From positions 24,319-88,318 of the forward strand of contig JACIYN010000061.1 in NCBI GenBank assembly GCA_014359885.1: DNA of 64,000 bases, written 5' to 3'. The notes beneath the pieces were generated by a model that saw nothing but the letters and a program-made list of their open reading frames with translations, was not told the DNA's origin and did no database searches. The DNA comes from Desulfacinum sp. (GTDB lineage Bacteria; Desulfobacterota; Syntrophobacteria; Syntrophobacterales; DSM-9756). Positions 53,013 through 61,988 of the stretch are shown here, piece by piece. The first letter of the stretch is position 1. The number at the start of each line of letters is the position of its first letter. The position numbers and the translations under genes were made by a program.

Positions 53013-56000
53013 TCAGGATTTCTGCTCCAGGAGGGCGCGCAATTCATCCTCCGCCTCGCCACTGTCCTTGTCGAACCGAACCCCCACCAGGTGGGAACGC
53101 CCGTTGCCGTTGGCGTTGGACACCCGCGCCCAAACCACCCGCCCGGTCACGGAAACGGACCGGTTCCCGGCCCCTTGAAACGTCACTCGCACCGGCTGCT
53201 CCGGCTCCAGGGGTTCACGGGAATCGACCAGCACCCCGACCGTGCTCAGGTTCTTCGTTTCCCCATGAACGGAACGATCCCCCGTTTCAACAGTCACGGG
53301 AAGCTTGACCACTTTCCTTTCTCTCCAGCGCCTTTCCCCCACCTGCAGAACCCGATGGAGGGTTTCGCTGAGCTTTCTCAACGTGTAGGGCTTGGTGACC
53401 ACGCCCAGAAAGCCGAAATCCGCGTAACGGTCGATGATGCTGTCCTGCACGTACCCGCTGGAGACGATGGCTCGCACGTGCGGGTCAATGGTGCGGATTT
53501 CATCCAGGGTTTCCTTGGCGCCCAAGCCGCCGCGAACCGTCAAATCCAGAATCACCGCATGAAACGGCCGGCCTTTTTGCTGAGCCTCCCGGTAGAGTTT
53601 CACGGCCTCGGCCCCATCGCGGGCAAGCGTCGGCTCGTACCCGAGGTGTTGGAGCATCTCCTGGATGATCTGAAGCACCGACTCCTCATCGTCCATGACA
53701 AGGATACGGCCCCGCCCTTTTTGCAGTGGCTTTTGCGGTTCTTCCACCAAAGGCACGTCCTTGTCGCTGGCCGGCAGATAGAGGTAGAAGACCGTCCCCT
53801 GTCCCTCCTTCGACTCCACGTTGACGTACCCGCCGTGGCGGCGCATGATGGAATAGACGATGGCCAGGCCCAGACCGGTCCCCTTTTCCGTTCCCCGATC
53901 CTTGGTGGTGAAGTAGGGATCGAAGATGCGGTCCAGGTATTCGGCCTTGATCCCCACTCCCTCATCCCTGACCAGGATGAAGACATAACGACCGTCGGGC
54001 AGCGGCAGCCGATCCTCCGCCGTCACCACCACATTGCGGGCCTCCACGCGGACCGTGCCGCCCTTGGGCATGGCCTGTCGAGCGTTCAACAGCAGATTGC
54101 TCATCACCTGGTTCATCTGGCCCACGTCCACATCCACGGGCCAGAGATCCTCGGCGATGTCCAGCTCCAGGCGCACGTTGGACCCCGACAGTACGAACTC
54201 ACCGCTTTCCTTGATGATCTCCGCCACCGAGGCCGTCTTTTTGACCGGATTGCCGCCCTTGGCAACCGCAAGGAGCTGATGGGTGAGGTCCTTGGCTCGG
54301 TTGACGGCCTTTTCCGCCTCGTCGATTCTGGCCTCCAGCTTCTCGGGCTGGTTGAGAAACATCTTGGCCAGATTGAGATTGCCCAGGACTCCCATCATGA
54401 TGTTGTTGAAATCATGGGCGATTCCTCCGGCCAGGATGCGGACTGAATCCAGCTTCCTGGCGCGCATCACCTCGGCTTCCATCTTCTTCTGGTAGGTCAG
54501 ATCCCGAATGGCGAAGATGACCCCCTTGGGCTTCCCATCCCCGCCCACGATGGGGGACGCGGCGATGCCCACCGGTTTTCGTGTGCCGTCTCTTGTCTCC
54601 AGGTCGATCCCATTGGGCAGTTCCAGGGTACTTGCCCGGCTCAGCACCCGCCCTACGGGATCCAGGAGCAGTTCCCGGGTTTCCGCGTGAACAAGTCGAA
54701 CACAATGGGAAAAGTCTTTTCCCACGGCCTCCTCGGCGCTCCAGCCCGTGAGACGGGCCGCGGCGCCGTTAAAAAGGGTGACCCGGCCTCCTGTATCAGT
54801 GGCAATCACCGCATCGGCGATGCTTTCCAGAGTCGTGGCCAGTCGGTCCTTTTCGTCCTGGTACTTCTTTTGGGTGGTCCGGAGATTCTTCATGGCCCAC
54901 CCCGCTTCCGCCAGGGCGCGGGTGAGGCTCTCGCCCTTCTCGCGGCTCTGCTCCACCAGTCGGGCGCGGCTCAGCGCCGAGGCAAGGATCTTTCCGAGGC
55001 GCTCGTAGACCGTGACATCGCGGGGAGGCTCCGGGCTGTCGTGAAGAAGTGCCTCCTCCAGCACCACCACCTCGCCAGCCACCGCCCCTTCGATCAGGAG
55101 GGGAACGGCCACGTAGGGGTTGTGAAACTGGATGAGCGAGTCCAGGGACGCCCCGTTCACCCCGAAGGAGTAGCGCCTGGCGAAGGAGACCAACAACTGG
55201 CGCAACCCCTCCGGCACCCGGCCAAGGCCTTGCCGGCCGTTGCCATTCTGAGGGCTCAGAGAGAAGACGTCGTCTTGACCCTGGGCGTTCCACCACACCC
55301 CCTGGATCTCCTTGTCTTCCTTGCTGACCGCGACCAAGAGGCCCTCAGCTATTCCCAGCACCTCAGGAAGCCGCCGGGCTGTCTCTTTGAGCACCGACCC
55401 GACATCCCCAAGGCGTTCCAACGCTTCCCGCAGATTTTCCAGGGCCTCCTTCTCCCTCTCCGACTGGCTCGGAACGGGTCTGTTCAAGTGGCGCGATGCC
55501 ATCTTCGCCAGGTGTTGGTTGGCGCGCTGCAGGGCGCTGAAATAGAAGGACAATTCATCCTGCTCCAGGTCGAGCAAACTCGTGCGCGCGCCGTAACGTT
55601 TGCCCATCTCAGCCTTGGCCGCTTCGCAATCCTCCGCGGCCAGGCCCAGCGCCGAAAGGATCTCGGAGTCCGGCGGGCCCATCTGTTCCAGGCAGACGGC
55701 ATCGGCCATGAGATCATGGGCCAGGTGATCGGCCAGGTTGACCAGAAGGCTCAACGACCGGATATCCGGGTCGGATGGCTCCAGCAGACGGATCACGTCC
55801 GGACCATGGTGGTGCCACCAGATGGGATAGAGAAGAATGTCCGGGAGTTCCCATTTTTCCGCCAGCCACTTGCCGGCCGTCGCATGATCCACGCCCAATT
55901 CCTGCGGCTCCAGCCGCACGGGCGGGACGTTGCGCTCCTCGCTCAAACGTTCCAGCTGTTCATAGCGGGAGGCATCCCATTCCATGAGAAGCAGCTTTCC

Positions 56001-56480
56001 CACGTCATGGAGCAACCCCACCACGAAGGCCTCGCTGACACGCTTCAGCCCGGCTCTCTCTGCGAGGATCTCACAGCAGACCGCGCATGCCAGGGAATGT
56101 TCCCACAGCCGTTGCTGATCCTTGCGGGCGTGACGTCTCAGCTCTTTAATGAGCGACTCCGATACGGTTACACTGAGGAGCGCGCAGCGCAGCTGCTCCA
56201 CGCCAAGGATCGCCACGGCCCTCCTGATGTCCGCCACCCGCCGGCGCAGTCCGTAGTAGCTGCTGTTCACAATCCGCAGGACCTTCATGGCCAGCGCCTG
56301 ATCGGTTTCCAGTAGACCGATCACGCGCTCCATGTCCGGCCGGGACTGGGTGAGAGCGTTGAGAATGTTGCTGGCCACGGCCGGAACTGACGGCAGGGTC
56401 TCCAAAGTGCGCATCACTTTCTTGATATCGCCTGCGTGCATCTCTTGACCGTTCGCCTTCGTACCGGGTCGTCTGTCCAT
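53013..56480 (-). CDS. Multidomain sensor: HDOD-GAF-PAS-kinase-receiver-PilZ
   Basis: An 1155-residue protein. Order seen: HDOD domain (about 20-220; LPSVPAVASNILNALTQ, VIGLLETDQALAMKVLRIVNSSYY, VGLLHDVGKLLLM), a GAF-like region (about 360-490), PAS (about 550-670; TLESIADAVIATDTGGRVTLFNGAAARLTGW), kinase core with GGIAHDFNNIMMG and GEGTGLGLAIVYSIMRRHGG-type ATPase motif (KGTGLGLAIV), receiver (DDEESVLQIIQ, Asp in VILDLTVRGGLGA, KPYT), and at the end a PilZ domain (RRWRERKVVKLPVTVETGDRSV, NLSTVGVLVDS, GVRFD), which binds cyclic di-GMP. It could join HDOD-type signalling, phosphorelay and c-di-GMP in one chain. It lacks membrane spans. Confidence 0.9.
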   Translation of the reverse strand: MDRRPGTKANGQEMHAGDIKKVMRTLETLPSVPAVASNILNALTQSRPDMERVIGLLETDQALAMKVLRIVNSSYYGLRRRVADIRRAVAILGVEQLRCALLSVTVSESLIKELRRHARKDQQRLWEHSLACAVCCEILAERAGLKRVSEAFVVGLLHDVGKLLLMEWDASRYEQLERLSEERNVPPVRLEPQELGVDHATAGKWLAEKWELPDILLYPIWWHHHGPDVIRLLEPSDPDIRSLSLLVNLADHLAHDLMADAVCLEQMGPPDSEILSALGLAAEDCEAAKAEMGKRYGARTSLLDLEQDELSFYFSALQRANQHLAKMASRHLNRPVPSQSEREKEALENLREALERLGDVGSVLKETARRLPEVLGIAEGLLVAVSKEDKEIQGVWWNAQGQDDVFSLSPQNGNGRQGLGRVPEGLRQLLVSFARRYSFGVNGASLDSLIQFHNPYVAVPLLIEGAVAGEVVVLEEALLHDSPEPPRDVTVYERLGKILASALSRARLVEQSREKGESLTRALAEAGWAMKNLRTTQKKYQDEKDRLATTLESIADAVIATDTGGRVTLFNGAAARLTGWSAEEAVGKDFSHCVRLVHAETRELLLDPVGRVLSRASTLELPNGIDLETRDGTRKPVGIAASPIVGGDGKPKGVIFAIRDLTYQKKMEAEVMRARKLDSVRILAGGIAHDFNNIMMGVLGNLNLAKMFLNQPEKLEARIDEAEKAVNRAKDLTHQLLAVAKGGNPVKKTASVAEIIKESGEFVLSGSNVRLELDIAEDLWPVDVDVGQMNQVMSNLLLNARQAMPKGGTVRVEARNVVVTAEDRLPLPDGRYVFILVRDEGVGIKAEYLDRIFDPYFTTKDRGTEKGTGLGLAIVYSIMRRHGGYVNVESKEGQGTVFYLYLPASDKDVPLVEEPQKPLQKGRGRILVMDDEESVLQIIQEMLQHLGYEPTLARDGAEAVKLYREAQQKGRPFHAVILDLTVRGGLGAKETLDEIRTIDPHVRAIVSSGYVQDSIIDRYADFGFLGVVTKPYTLRKLSETLHRVLQVGERRWRERKVVKLPVTVETGDRSVHGETKNLSTVGVLVDSREPLEPEQPVRVTFQGAGNRSVSVTGRVVWARVSNANGNGRSHLVGVRFDKDSGEAEDELRALLEQKS

Positions 56481-56831
56481 TGTCGGGTTTGTCCTTGCGG
56501 AGTGAACGCCTGGAGGGTCTTCAGCGACCGGATTGGCTCATGACGCGTTCCCCCTCCTTAAGATGAAAGGCCGTCCCGAATCAACCACTTCTTTCCCCTC
56601 CGGCCACAGGATCGCGTCCAGGACGGTCTTTCTCTCTTATCTTTTCGGAAGACTTCCTGAGTTTATCAAGCGAAAAGTGCGTTTGCCGCTGGGTCATGTG
56701 TATCCAGCAGGACCTCCCCGCCGGAGGCATTAGGCTTTTCGACGGACCAGGGAGGGGATAAGATGGTGGCGTTGCAAGGAACGGCACGCATATTGCCATC
56801 ATTGCACGACGAGAAGAAGGAGAGCCTTTCC
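56481..56831. other. Divergent intergenic region between two sensor kinases
   Basis: No gene is supported. A pair of short complementary words (GGCCGTCC near 56571, GGACGGTC near 56622) is followed by TTTCTCTC, a possible structure of unknown use. The promoters of the two flanking kinase genes must lie here but are not obvious. Confidence 0.35.
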
Positions 56832-58700
56832 ATGCAACACGATTTCACACCCCGATCCGGCAGGCTGGGCGCCTGGTTTTCACCTCGACTCATCGTGGGC
56901 TCGGCGGTGGTCTTGGCGTTCGTCCTTTTGATCGTTGTGGTGAAAAATATCCATCGGGAACGCTCCTTCATGGAGCAGACGCTTCTTTCCCAGGCACGGA
57001 TTCTCGCACGGTCCCTGGAAGCGGGCACGCGCACGGGGATGATGGCCCGCATGGGGTGGGGACGCGGGCAACTGCAGGTCCTGATGGACCAGATGGCCCA
57101 ACAGCCCCATGTGCTCTTCCTTCGGCTCATGACTCCATCGGGATCTCTACTGGCTTCAGGCCTTTCGCGGGAAGTTGCAGAAGAAGCGTTTAAAGATTTT
57201 TCGCCGCCGGAAGGTGCTGTGGAACGGGAAACACATGCCCTCGTCACCCTTGAAAAGCAATCCGTCTTCCTGTACGCGCGGCCCTACAGACCCTGGCTGC
57301 GCGGCGGCGCCCATGGCAACGATCCCTGCCCCGTGGATGGCTGCGATTGGCCTCCCGCAGGACGCCGCGGCGGCCACGGGCGTTTCCATGACCTGGATCG
57401 GCCCCCTGCAGGGGAACAGAGTATCCTGGTGGTGGGACTGGACGCCGGTCCCTACGAGAGCGCCCTTCAGCAGGACCTTCGGCAAAATGGTCTCCTCATG
57501 GCCGTGCTTTTTCTCGTGGGGGCGGCAGGGCTTACATCTTTGTTCTGGGCGCATCAGTATCGGCTCGCCCGGCGGTCCCTCCAGGACATGGAGATCCTTA
57601 CGGAGACCATCCTTTCCCGGATGCCCGTGGGCCTCGTGGTGGTGGACGAATCGGGAATGGCTCGACGGACCAACGGCGCCGTCCTCCGGCTGTTGGGTCG
57701 AGCGGCCTTGGAGGGGTCTCTTTGGAACCTTCCCGGACTGGGCCCCATTGTGGCCCGTGCCTGCCGGGAACGCTCCCGCGTGGAAGAAGAGGTGCGCCTC
57801 CGCGGCCCAAACGGACGGGAGCTTTCGTTGCTGGTGAGCGTGACCCCGCTTGAGAACCCCCAGGGGCAGATCAGGCTCTTCCTGGTGCTTCTTTCCGATA
57901 TCACCGGCCTTCGAAAGCTGGAAGAGAAACTTCGTCGTAGCGAACACCTGGCCTCCCTGGGTCGCCTGGCCGCCGGCGTGGCCCACGAGATCCGAAACCC
58001 GTTGAGCTCCATCAAGGGCTTTGCCGCCATCTTGGCGGGAAAGGCGTCCGGAGATCCCTCGGCCGCGGAAATCGCGCGGGTTTTTCAAAACGAGGTGGAA
58101 CGCCTCAACCGCGTGGTTACCGAACTCCTGGAATTCGCCCGTACGCCCGACCTTCGGCCGGATACCTTGGAGGTGCGCCGGTTGGTGGACCATACGGTGC
58201 GGCTGGTGGAAACGGATGCCGCACACGCCAGGGTTTCCATCCACGTGGAGGTGGACCCTCCGGACTTGCAGCTGGTCGCCGACGGGGACCGCCTTGCCCA
58301 GGCCCTCTTGAACCTCTATCTTAACGCCATCCAGGCCATGGAAAACGGGGGGGATCTTACGATTCGCGCCTTGAGGGACGGCCAGGCGGTGGTTTTTTCC
58401 GTTGAAGACACGGGTCCGGGCATTCCCCAGGATCTGTTGGGGCGGATCTTCGACCCGTACTTTACCACCAAGGCGCGGGGCGTGGGTTTGGGACTCGCCA
58501 TCGTCCATCGGGTCGTGGAAGCCCACCACGGTGAGGTGATTGTTGAAAGCGGCACGTCCTCCGGCACCCGGTTCCAGATCCGCTTGCCCCGCAACGGAAA
58601 GGACCTGTCCCTCGGGGAGGGGGGAGAGGACGCTCGCCCTTTGAGTCCCGATGTGCCCGGAACTCATGAACGGCAGGGAATGGAAAAGGAAAAACCGTGA
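56832..58700 (+). CDS. ZraS-like membrane sensor histidine kinase
   Basis: A 622-residue kinase starting at the ATG at 56832 behind AAGGAGAG. TM1 at about 20-38, a periplasmic domain of about 170 residues, TM2 (LLMAVLFLVGAAGLTSLFW), PAS domain, phosphoacceptor GVAHEIRNPLSSIKGF and ATPase motifs (NLYLNAIQAMENGGDL, VEDTGPGIPQDLLGRIFDPYFTT, GVGLGLAIVHRVVEAHHG). The periplasmic part has an odd H/C/G-rich stretch with HGNDPCPVDGCDW and RRGGHGRFHD, which could bind a metal ion. It overlaps the start of the response regulator gene by 4 bp (GTGA). Confidence 0.9.
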   Translation: MQHDFTPRSGRLGAWFSPRLIVGSAVVLAFVLLIVVVKNIHRERSFMEQTLLSQARILARSLEAGTRTGMMARMGWGRGQLQVLMDQMAQQPHVLFLRLMTPSGSLLASGLSREVAEEAFKDFSPPEGAVERETHALVTLEKQSVFLYARPYRPWLRGGAHGNDPCPVDGCDWPPAGRRGGHGRFHDLDRPPAGEQSILVVGLDAGPYESALQQDLRQNGLLMAVLFLVGAAGLTSLFWAHQYRLARRSLQDMEILTETILSRMPVGLVVVDESGMARRTNGAVLRLLGRAALEGSLWNLPGLGPIVARACRERSRVEEEVRLRGPNGRELSLLVSVTPLENPQGQIRLFLVLLSDITGLRKLEEKLRRSEHLASLGRLAAGVAHEIRNPLSSIKGFAAILAGKASGDPSAAEIARVFQNEVERLNRVVTELLEFARTPDLRPDTLEVRRLVDHTVRLVETDAAHARVSIHVEVDPPDLQLVADGDRLAQALLNLYLNAIQAMENGGDLTIRALRDGQAVVFSVEDTGPGIPQDLLGRIFDPYFTTKARGVGLGLAIVHRVVEAHHGEVIVESGTSSGTRFQIRLPRNGKDLSLGEGGEDARPLSPDVPGTHERQGMEKEKP

Positions 58701-60097
58701 CACTTCAAAAGAGGCCTCGCATTCTCGTTGTGGACGATGACGACGCCCATCGGCTCATGCTTTCCACGCTCCTGAAGGATTGGGGATTCGCCGTGGAGGA
58801 AGCCGACGATGGCCAACAGGCGGTGCAGCTCATCCGGCGAGGGCCTCTGGACCTGGTCCTCATGGATGTGCGCATGCCCGGAATGGACGGTATCGAGGCG
58901 ACCCGCCGCATCCATCGCTACAACCCCGCCGTTCCCGTCATCATCCTGACGGCCTATTCCTCCATTCCCTCGGCCGTGGAGGCACTCAAGGCGGGGGCGT
59001 ACGATTATCTCACCAAGCCCATCGATTTCGACGCCCTGCGCCTGGCCATGGATCGCGCCCTGGATCATACGCGGCTACGAGCGGAGAACGAGGAACTGAG
59101 AGAGCAATTGAGCCGGCTCCAATTACCGGAGATTGTGGGCAAGAGCCGGGCCATGACCCAACTGATGGAGATGCTCTCTCTCGTGGCCCCCAGCGAGGCC
59201 ACCGTGCTCATCACCGGCGAAAGCGGGACGGGCAAGGGCCTCGTGGCCCGCGCCATTCACGCCAACAGCATGCGAAAGGACGGCCCCCTTGTGGAAGTGA
59301 ACTGTGCCGCCATTCCGGAAAACCTTCTGGAATCGGAATTGTTCGGCCACGAGAAGGGAGCCTTCACGGGTGCGGACAAGCCCCGCCGAGGCCGCTTTGC
59401 GCAAGCCGACGGCGGCACCATCTTCCTGGACGAGGTGGGGGAACTTTCCGTCTTCATGCAGGCCAAGCTTCTGCGGGTGCTGCAGGACGGGATCCTGCAG
59501 CGGGTGGGAAGCGACCGGACGCACACCGTGGATGTTCGCGTGGTGGCCGCCACCAATCGGGACCTGCTGCAGATGGTGCGGGAGGGAACCTTCCGGGAGG
59601 ACCTCTACTACCGACTCAACGTGGTGGCCTTGGAAGTGCCGCCCCTTCGGGATCGCCGGGACGACATTCCGCTGCTGACCCAACACTTCCTTTCCCTCTA
59701 TGCGGAAAAGAACAGCCGCCGGGTCAAGGGCGTCACGCCCCAGGTGATGGACATCTTCCTGCGCTACGACTGGCCGGGAAACGTGCGGGAGTTGGAAAAC
59801 GTCCTGGAACGCTCCGTCATTCTCCTTCGCGGCGACTACGTGACGGAAAGGGAGCTCCCCTTCCATCTTCAGGAAATGGCCCAAGGCGCGCCGTCCCCAC
59901 CTTCGGAACCTCTCCCGGGTGTCCCGGTGGACAGCATCTGGACCCTGGCGGAGATGGAAAAACAGATGATCCTTCGGGTCCTGGAAGATACCGGAGGGAA
60001 CAAGAGCGAGGCCGCGCGCAGACTCGGCATCACCCGCCGCACCCTCAAGCTGAAGCTCAAAAGATACGCGGAAGAGGAGGCCGCAAAGCACGGTTGA
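58697..60097 (+). CDS. NtrC-family sigma-54 response regulator (ZraR-like)
   Basis: A 466-residue regulator. Receiver with Asp57 in LVLMDVRMPGMDG and KPIDF, AAA+ domain with Walker A GESGTGKGLVAR, the sigma-54 contact loop GAFTGA, Walker B GGTIFLDEVGEL and the arginine finger region RLNVVALEVPPLRDRRDDIP, and a Fis-type HTH at the C-terminus (KSEAARRLGITRRTLKLKLKRY). It starts with a GTG that overlaps the kinase stop, so the two form a coupled pair. Targets should have sigma-54 promoters; none was recognised nearby. Confidence 0.95.
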   Translation: MTLQKRPRILVVDDDDAHRLMLSTLLKDWGFAVEEADDGQQAVQLIRRGPLDLVLMDVRMPGMDGIEATRRIHRYNPAVPVIILTAYSSIPSAVEALKAGAYDYLTKPIDFDALRLAMDRALDHTRLRAENEELREQLSRLQLPEIVGKSRAMTQLMEMLSLVAPSEATVLITGESGTGKGLVARAIHANSMRKDGPLVEVNCAAIPENLLESELFGHEKGAFTGADKPRRGRFAQADGGTIFLDEVGELSVFMQAKLLRVLQDGILQRVGSDRTHTVDVRVVAATNRDLLQMVREGTFREDLYYRLNVVALEVPPLRDRRDDIPLLTQHFLSLYAEKNSRRVKGVTPQVMDIFLRYDWPGNVRELENVLERSVILLRGDYVTERELPFHLQEMAQGAPSPPSEPLPGVPVDSIWTLAEMEKQMILRVLEDTGGNKSEAARRLGITRRTLKLKLKRYAEEEAAKHG

Positions 60098-60218
60098 AGA
60101 AAAGCTGCATCGCAGCTCCCGATCCGGAGCGCCGACGAGTCGGTTTCCAGTGAAGTGAATCATCCGGGCGGTTTTGGGGACCCGTGGGGCACGGACCGTT
60201 TGAGCCCCGCGCCTTCCA

Positions 60219-60432
60219 GGGGCTGTCCGAGAACGCCGGGGATGAGCGCTTTTGCAGTAGCACAGCCCTTTAGGGCTGCGGAAGAACCCCCGTCGGCTGG
60301 GCCATCGGGCTTACCGCTTATGCTGTCATGGGCTTACGACGGCCCTTTCCCGGGGGGCTAAAGCCCCGCGGCTAAGAGGAGGACCAAAACTCCCCGGCTT
60401 TGTGCGTCGGAGGGCCATTGCCGGACAAACCC
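60219..60432. repeat. Interspersed palindromic repeat, family A copy 4 (inverted)
   Basis: In the opposite orientation to the other copies: GTAGCACAGCCCTTTAGGGCTGCGGAA (split here as GTAGCACAGCCC and TTAGGGCTGCGGAA, 60257-60283) and then CGGGGGGCTAAAGCCCCGCGGC (arms at 60351 and 60362). Its ends GGGCTGTCCGAGAAC and GGACAAACCC are inverted repeats of the same type as in the CTAG-bounded elements. The short stretch 60098-60218 before it holds no gene. Confidence 0.7.
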
Positions 60433-60580
60433 CTAAGAGCCTGTCCGAGAATGGCAGATTTGCGCCGTTCAACGCCCATGTGTCACCCCCGCGAAAGCGG
60501 GGATCCAGAATTTCCAGCAAGTTATGGACTCCCGCTTGCGCGGGAGTGACGGTTTGCGGAGTTCTCGGACAACCTCCTAG
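60433..60580. mobile_element. MITE-like element, family B copy 2
   Basis: A 140-bp segment between CTAA (60433-60436) and CTAG (60577-60580) with ends GAGCCTGTCCGAGAA and TTCTCGGACAACCTC. The interior, with hairpins CCCCGCGAAAGCGGGG and CTCCCGCTTGCGCGGGAG, is nearly the same as in the copy at 25451-25598. The right CTAG contains the stop codon of the OsmC gene. Confidence 0.65.
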
Positions 60581-61044
60581 TCCGCAATCGTGAGATGGAG
60601 CTCATCGCGGATGTCGATGCATCCGATAACGGTCTGGGCCGCGGGGCAGTGCACCAGATACTCCTTCATGGCTTCCCTGGCCGATTCCTCCTTTCCGGGT
60701 TTCACCTTGAGGTAATAGTCCACCTTCAGCCGGGTGATCTTGAGAACACCTTCCACGTCTTCGATGTCTCCGGTGATCTCCGCCCGGTACACATCCTTGT
60801 GGCTCTGAATGCCTCTTTTGGCCAGCTCCACGGCCAATGTGCCCATCATTCAGCCGCCCACCGCCCCAACGATGTGATCCAATGTGGCGGCATGTTCCTC
60901 TTCGGGGTCGATCCGGTAAAATTTCCTGATTCCGCCATGCACGCCGTAAAATACGGGCTGGTCAAAGCCTTCGATCACGGCCCTGCGAGTCGGCCCTCGT
61001 TCCCGCGTGATGACGATCCTGGACTGATGCACCACCTTTGCCAT
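60577..61044 (-). CDS. OsmC family protein with predicted selenocysteine
   Basis: Reading through TGA at 60850-60852 gives a 155-residue OsmC/Ohr-like protein. Sec65 lies in AVGG-U-MMGTLAVEL, exactly where the family has its first reactive Cys; the second Cys is in the segment LVHCPAAQTVIGCIDI near the C-terminus. OsmC/Ohr proteins reduce organic hydroperoxides using this Cys pair, and selenoprotein members are known in Desulfobacterota. A bSECIS-like hairpin begins 13 nt after the UGA. The gene is monocistronic in appearance; its TAG stop lies inside a repeat end. Confidence 0.9.
60818..60837 (-). promoter_or_regulatory. bSECIS-like hairpin of the osmC gene
   Basis: On the minus strand a perfect 6-bp stem TTGGCC/GGCCAA closing the loop GTGGAGCT, beginning 13 nt after the UGA, a spacing and a G-rich loop that fit bacterial SECIS elements. 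Confidence 0.65.
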
Positions 61045-61419
61045 CTTCCGCTCTCCTTTCCCGTCTGTTTGCAGATCCTTTCGCCTCCCCCCAAAAGCCC
61101 CTTCCTCTTACCCCTTTAACCCTTGGATGCGTTCCGGGCAAACACCAGCTTCCCCCTCTCGTAAACCTGCCGCCAAGATCCGATTTCTCCGATCATCGGT
61201 TGACGCCTTTTCGCCGGTCAATTACCCTGGATGTGTGCTAGAAACAGGAACCAGAACCTGGTCCGCCCCTTCCATGGCAACGCCGGAGCTTGACAACCCG
61301 ACGGACGATGTGCGTTACTCACGCGAGGATCTTCACAAGGCAGGGGCGGAGAGATCGTCCGCATTGTTCCTCGGTGGACGCGCTAGCGATCGGCGGGTTG
61401 GAAAGAGGAGAGGCGGTTC
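61045..61419. other. Divergent intergenic region upstream of the Rrf2 regulator
   Basis: No gene is supported. A TTGACA at 61290-61295 reads toward the Rrf2 gene but its -10 partner is weak. Ribosome-binding sites flank both ends. Confidence 0.4.
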
Positions 61420-61914
61420 ATGGTGAAGCTATCGACGAAAAGCCGTTACGGCACGCGACTGGTTCTGGATATGGCCCGCTATTACGGCGAAGGACCTGTT
61501 CAACTGGCGGACATCGCAGCGAGACAGCAGGTTTCCGTCAAATACCTGGAACAGATTGTCATCCCGCTCAAACGAGCCGGGATCGTGGAAAGTTTGCGAG
61601 GCGCCCGCGGCGGGCACTTTCTTCTGGTGGATCCCCGAGAAATCACCGTGGGCCGCATTGTCTGCCTACTGGAAGGAGACCAGTGGCTGGTTCATTGCAC
61701 CAACGACCCCGGATCTTGCGATAGGGCTTCTTCGTGTGTGACCCGGATCGTTTGGCAGGAAGCCGCCGATGCCATGCTGCAAAAGCTCTCTTCCTACACG
61801 TTCCAGGATCTTTTGGACATGGAGGACGCTCTGGCATCGGAAAAGGCCGGATCCCAGGTACAGACGAGGGATAAAGGACCTTTTCGGGAATCCGCGGAAT
61901 GCGGGTGTGCCTGA
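61420..61914 (+). CDS. Rrf2 family transcriptional regulator with Fe-S-type cysteines
   Basis: A 164-residue regulator. The winged HTH (VQLADIAARQQVSVKYLEQIVIPLKRAGIVESLRGARGGHFL) is typical of Rrf2 proteins. Cys93, Cys100 and Cys106 (HC..GSC..SSC) match the three-Cys cluster site of IscR-like members, so the protein probably senses iron-sulfur status, redox, or nitric oxide. GGAGAGG precedes the ATG. It is followed closely by the MOSC gene. The C-terminal CGC adds two cysteines of unclear use. Confidence 0.9.
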   Translation: MVKLSTKSRYGTRLVLDMARYYGEGPVQLADIAARQQVSVKYLEQIVIPLKRAGIVESLRGARGGHFLLVDPREITVGRIVCLLEGDQWLVHCTNDPGSCDRASSCVTRIVWQEAADAMLQKLSSYTFQDLLDMEDALASEKAGSQVQTRDKGPFRESAECGCA

Positions 61915-61988
61915 CGATTGAGTCCACGATGAACCTCTTGGGGGAATGCGGCAACGATTCCCCGTGCGGGTGGAGCCGGTCGACTGAG

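Noticed and set aside
56481..56831. Small protein gene at 56533-56733
   Set aside because: The frame lacks a ribosome-binding site and a plausible protein; it lies in the divergent promoter region of two kinase genes.
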